A DNA stretch of 64,000 bases, from the NCBI GenBank assembly GCA_034440615.1, contig JAOTOM010004870.1, positions 434,001 to 498,000 on the forward strand, written 5' to 3'. The number at the start of each line of letters is the position of its first letter. Position 1 is the stretch's first letter. The notes beneath the pieces are model-generated. The model ran no database searches. It saw only the letters and a program-made list of their open reading frames with translations, and had not been told where the DNA came from. The stretch is from Ashinkailepas kermadecensis. Taxonomy: Eukaryota > Arthropoda > Thecostraca > Neolepadidae. Below are positions 60,090 to 64,000 of the stretch, in pieces. Position numbers and translations under genes: made by a program.

Positions 60090-62755
60090 GCGCAGTCGGG
60101 CAGGAGGGTATTGCCAGCGCCCAGCATCACACACAGTCGGGCAGGCGGGTATTGCCAGCGCCCAGCATCACACCCTGTCGGGAAGGCGGGTATTGCCAGC
60201 GCCCAGCATCACACACCGTCGGGAAGGCGGGTATTGCCAGCGCCCAGCATCACACACTGTCGGGCAGGCGGGTTTTGCCAGCGCCCAGCATCACACCCTG
60301 TCGGGAAGGCGGGTATTGCCAGCGCCCAGCATCACACACAGTCGGGCAGGTGGGTTTTGCCAGCGCCCAGCATCACACACAGTCGGGCAGGCGGGTATTG
60401 CCAGCGCCCAGCATCACACACCGTCGGGAAGGCGGGTATTGCCAGCGCCCAGCATCACACACTGTCGGGCAGGCGGGTATTGCCAGCGCCCAGCATCACA
60501 CCCTGTCGGGAAGGCGGGTATTGCCAGCGCCCAGCATCACACACAGTCGGGCAGGTGGGTTTTGCCAGCGCCCAGCATCACACACAGTCGGGCAGGCGGG
60601 TATTGCCAGCGCCCAGCATCACACACCGTCGGGAAGGCGGGTATTGCCAGCGCCCAGCATCACACACTGTCGGGCAGGCGGGTATTGCCAGCGCCCAGCA
60701 TCACACACCGTCGGGAAGGCGGGTATTGCCAGCGCCCAGCATCACACACTGTCGGGCAGGCGGGTATTGCCAGCGCCCAGCATCACACACAGTCGGGAAG
60801 GCGGGTATTGCCAGCGCCCAGCATCACACACCGTCGGGAAGGCGGGTATTGCCAGCGCCCAGCATCACACACAGTCGGGAAGGCGGGTATTGCCAGCGCC
60901 CAGCATCACACACCGTCGGGAAGGCGGGTATTGCCAGCGCCCAGCATCACACACAGTCGGGAAGGCGGGTATTGCCAGCGCCCAGCATCACACACCGTCG
61001 GGAAGGCGGGTATTGCCAGCGCCCAGCATCACACAGTCGGGAAGGCGGGTATTGCCAGGGTCCAGCATCACACTGTCGGGAAGGCGGGTATTGCCAGCGC
61101 CCAGCATCACACACTGTCGGGCAGGCGGGTATTGCCAGCGCCCAGCATCACACACAGTCGGGAAGGCGGGTATTGCCAGCGCCCAGCATCACACACCGTC
61201 GGGAAGGCGGGTATTGCCAGCGCCCAGCATCACACACAGTCGGGAAGGCGGGTATTGCCAGCGCCCAGCATCACACACCGTCGGGAAGGCGGGTATTGCC
61301 AGGGTCCAGCATCACACACTGTCGGGCAGGCGGGTATTGCCAGCGCCCAACATCACACACTGTCGGGAAGGCGGGTATTGCCAGCGCCCAGCATCACACA
61401 CAGTCGGGAAGGCGGGTATTGCCAGCGCCCAGCATCACACACCGTCGGGAAGGCGGGTATTGCCAGCGCCCAGCATCACACACAGTCGGGAAGGCGGGTA
61501 TTGCCAGCGCCCAGCATCACACACAGTCGGGAAGGCGGGTATTGCCAGCGCCCAGCATCACACACCGTCGGGAAGGCGGGTATTGCCAGCGCCCAGCATC
61601 ACACACCGTCGGGAAGGCGGGTATTGCCAGCGCCCAGCATCACACACCGTCGGGAAGGCGGGTATTGCCAGGGTCCAGCATCCACACTGTCGGGCAGGCG
61701 GGTATTGCCAGGCCCAACATCACACACTGTCGGGAAGGCGGGTATTGCCAGCGCCCAGCATCACACCGTCGGGAAGGCGGGTATTGCCGGGTCCAGCATC
61801 ACACTGTCGGGAAGGCGGGTTTGCCAGCGCCCAGCATCACACACCGTCGGGAAGGCGGGTATTGCCAGCGCCCAGCATCACACACCGTCGGGAAGGCGGG
61901 TATTGCCGCGCCCAACATCACACCGTCGGGAAGGCGGGTATTGCGAGGGTCCAGCATCACACTGTCGGGCAGGCGGGTATTGCCAGCGCCCAGCATCACA
62001 CAGTCGGGAAGGCGGGTATTGCCAGCGCCCAGCATCACACAGTCGGGAAGGCGGGTATTGCCAGCGCCCAGCATCCACACTGTCGGGCAGGCGGGTATTG
62101 CCAGCGCCCAGCATCACACACAGTCGGGAAGGCGGGTATTGCCAGGGTCCAGCATCACACACCGTCGGGAAGGCGGGTATTGCCAGCGCCCAGCATCACA
62201 CACCGTCGGGAAGGCGGGTATTGCCAGCGCCCAACATCACACACTGTCGGGAAGGCGGGTATTGCCAGCGCCCAGCATCACACACAGTCGGGAAGGCGGG
62301 TATTGCCAGCGCCCAGCATCACACACCGTCGGGAAGGCGGGTATTGCCAGGGTCCAGCATCACACACAGTCGGGAAGGCGGGTATTGCCAGCGCCCAGCA
62401 TCACACACCGTCGGGAAGGCGGGTATTGCCAGCGCCCAGCATCACACACAGTCGGGAAGGCGGGTATTGCCAGCGCCCAGCATCACACACCGTCGGGAAG
62501 GCGGGTATTGCCGGGTCCAGCATCACACAGTCGGGAAGGCGGGTTTGCCAGCGCCCAACATCCACACGTCGGGAAGGCGGGTATTGCCAGCGCCCAGCAT
62601 CACACACCGTCGGGCAGGCGGGTATTGCCAGCGCCCAACATCACACACCGTCGGGAAGGCGGGTATTGCCAGCGCCCAACATCACACACTGTCGGGAAGG
62701 CGGGTATTGCCAGGGTCCAGCATCATACACAGTCGGGCAGGCGGGCATTGCCAGA
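60090..62755. repeat. 41-bp minisatellite, about 65 copies
   Basis: Units contain GTCGGGAAGGCGGGTATTGC then CAGCGCCCAGCATCACACAC. Because 41 is 2 modulo 3, three successive units are read in all three frames, so all plus-strand frames stay open for 900-1000 codons. Markers are GGGAAGG/GGGCAGG, CACAG/CACTG/CACCG and CAGCGCCCAGC/CAGGGTCCAGC. The left third shows a 205-bp higher-order unit. Copies at about 61670-62090 and 62505-62575 carry small deletions. Confidence 0.97.
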
Positions 62756-64000
62756 GCTCATGCGCTTGCATAAGTACGCAACTAAAACAACTGGGTAATT
62801 TCACTTTTAGGCGAATAACTTCTCTTTTAGCCGATGAAGTGTGTGGAACGTATCCACTTTATTATATTTATCCACTTTGTTATTATTTATCTTCACCCCT
62901 TTAATCGGATCGACCCTGGATTTGCCCTCCGTACTTGCTTAATAAATTCAAACGTTATGCACATGTTATAATGCCTGTAATTCAGTGACCAGCATATTTA
63001 GTTTCAAACAAGTTCAAGTTCAAGTTCAAACAAGCTGTCAAAACAAAAGTCGCCGACGGCCATGCGGTGGATTATTTCAAACAAAATCAGCCCCGCAAAG
63101 TCAGCGTGGTCAGTGCCTTATGATGCAATTTCAGAGATGTAGTTTTGTATCCAGCATGGGGTTGCAGATGAGAAAGCTCCCACATCAGATGGTCTTAATG
63201 CCATGATTTGTAAACTCTTTATGTCACAAGGACGGTGGTCAGAACTATCACCCACCTTCCAAGCTCATTTGATGCGCAATATTTATGTTGCGTAGTGTTG
63301 AAGTTCTTGCGTGGTGTTGAAGCCAATACCTGCATGTGACTTGTAACCGATGGGATCAGGGATCACACCAGAAATTATCGCGACAACAACCATTAGCTAT
63401 GTGGGAGAGGACCTTGCCTCACACTGTTCTTGAACATCCCTACAATCCTGCACGATAGACACGCTTTGAGCTGTTCAAAAGTTCAAAATGTATTCAGTCA
63501 ATCGGATCAAAAGTACCAGTGGCATCAAATAATATATCCGAGCAGTTTAAATGTCAGCCTGGATCTCAGTAGCGGATCAAAAGGAGAGCCACTGGGAGTA
63601 GGTGACCCCCCCGTCCCGCACCACGCGTGGAAGACGCCGCTATGATGGCTTCCCGCCGCTGGAAAGTACTGAATGCCCCCAGTGGGAACGGCCGACTGCG
63701 CCAAATCTCCCATTGATTTTGTATTCGCGATTGGCAACACTCGAAAAGGCCCGACTACATCCCATTCCTTTGATTTTTTGTCGCCAGAAATGTGCTTTTA
63801 AAACTCTCCCACACTCTAAACAAGTGATCCCCTCCCCCAGCAGAAGTTCTTGATTCACCTCTGATGAATCTCACCATTTGCTATTACAACATATGTCTGT
63901 CTGAGCTTTCAAGGCTGCCAGACTGACTACGGATAGTGCGGACGTGGCTGGAACATGCCGCTGTAATACTAATATTCGCGTGATGACATCACTACCATAG
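62756..64000. other. Unique AT-mixed sequence to the window end
   Basis: A small (CAAGTT)n run at about 63010-63028. Short frames here resemble no protein I know, and the missing T-box C-terminal exons are not visible. Confidence 0.5.

Noticed and set aside
59756..62904. Open frames of 900-1005 codons in all plus-strand frames
   Set aside because: They are translations of the 41-bp minisatellite. The same peptide blocks appear in all three frames because 41 is not a multiple of 3.
62985..63858. Possible C-terminal exon of the T-box gene near the window end
   Set aside because: No peptide resembling the region after the T-box and no convincing acceptor joined to the required phase.

Overview
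The window is animal nuclear DNA. Its only recognisable host gene is split by introns, has GT-AG splice sites and belongs to a metazoan-only family (T-box). The many microsatellites and minisatellites and the transposon fragments also fit a eukaryote. The protein and repeat load suggest an invertebrate, perhaps a crustacean. I cannot name the species from sequence alone.

The gene is a plus-strand T-box transcription factor of the Tbx20 / H15 / midline type. Four exons are visible: 8558-8828, 48784-49057, 49979-50143 and 55076-55152. Their phases join without a frameshift and give 262 codons that cover nearly the whole T-box DNA-binding domain. The 5' coding exon(s) with the start codon were not found. 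The exons encoding the C-terminus lie beyond position 64000. Intron 1 is about 40 kb, intron 2 about 0.9 kb, intron 3 about 4.9 kb, and intron 4 is open at the window edge.

Almost everything else is upstream, intronic or intron-4 DNA, dominated by around fifty separate tandem arrays. Monomers range from 2 to 84 bp and most arrays are unrelated in sequence. The largest are 52 bp (1-1361), 7 bp (16553-18533), 38 bp (25905-27296), a 16-17 bp unit grown into 34/50 bp units (50825-53680) and 41 bp (60090-62755). They explain every very long open reading frame in the window. Several arrays have higher-order structure.

Mobile DNA is sparse but informative. There is a decayed Penelope-like reverse-transcriptase fragment (36763-37627), interrupted by a 308-bp hAT-like MITE with perfect 8-bp target duplications. 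A second hAT-like element sits at 28673-29086. A 1.07-kb terminal-inverted-repeat element at 32283-33356 is filled with a short motif in both orientations. There are also weaker hAT-like candidates.

Between arrays, several non-repetitive GC-rich blocks carry clusters of ATTA and GATA-like words (for example 30776-31570 and 56480-57260). These could be cis-regulatory DNA of the T-box gene, but that is inference. I see no tRNA, rRNA, CRISPR array, operon or new multi-gene system.
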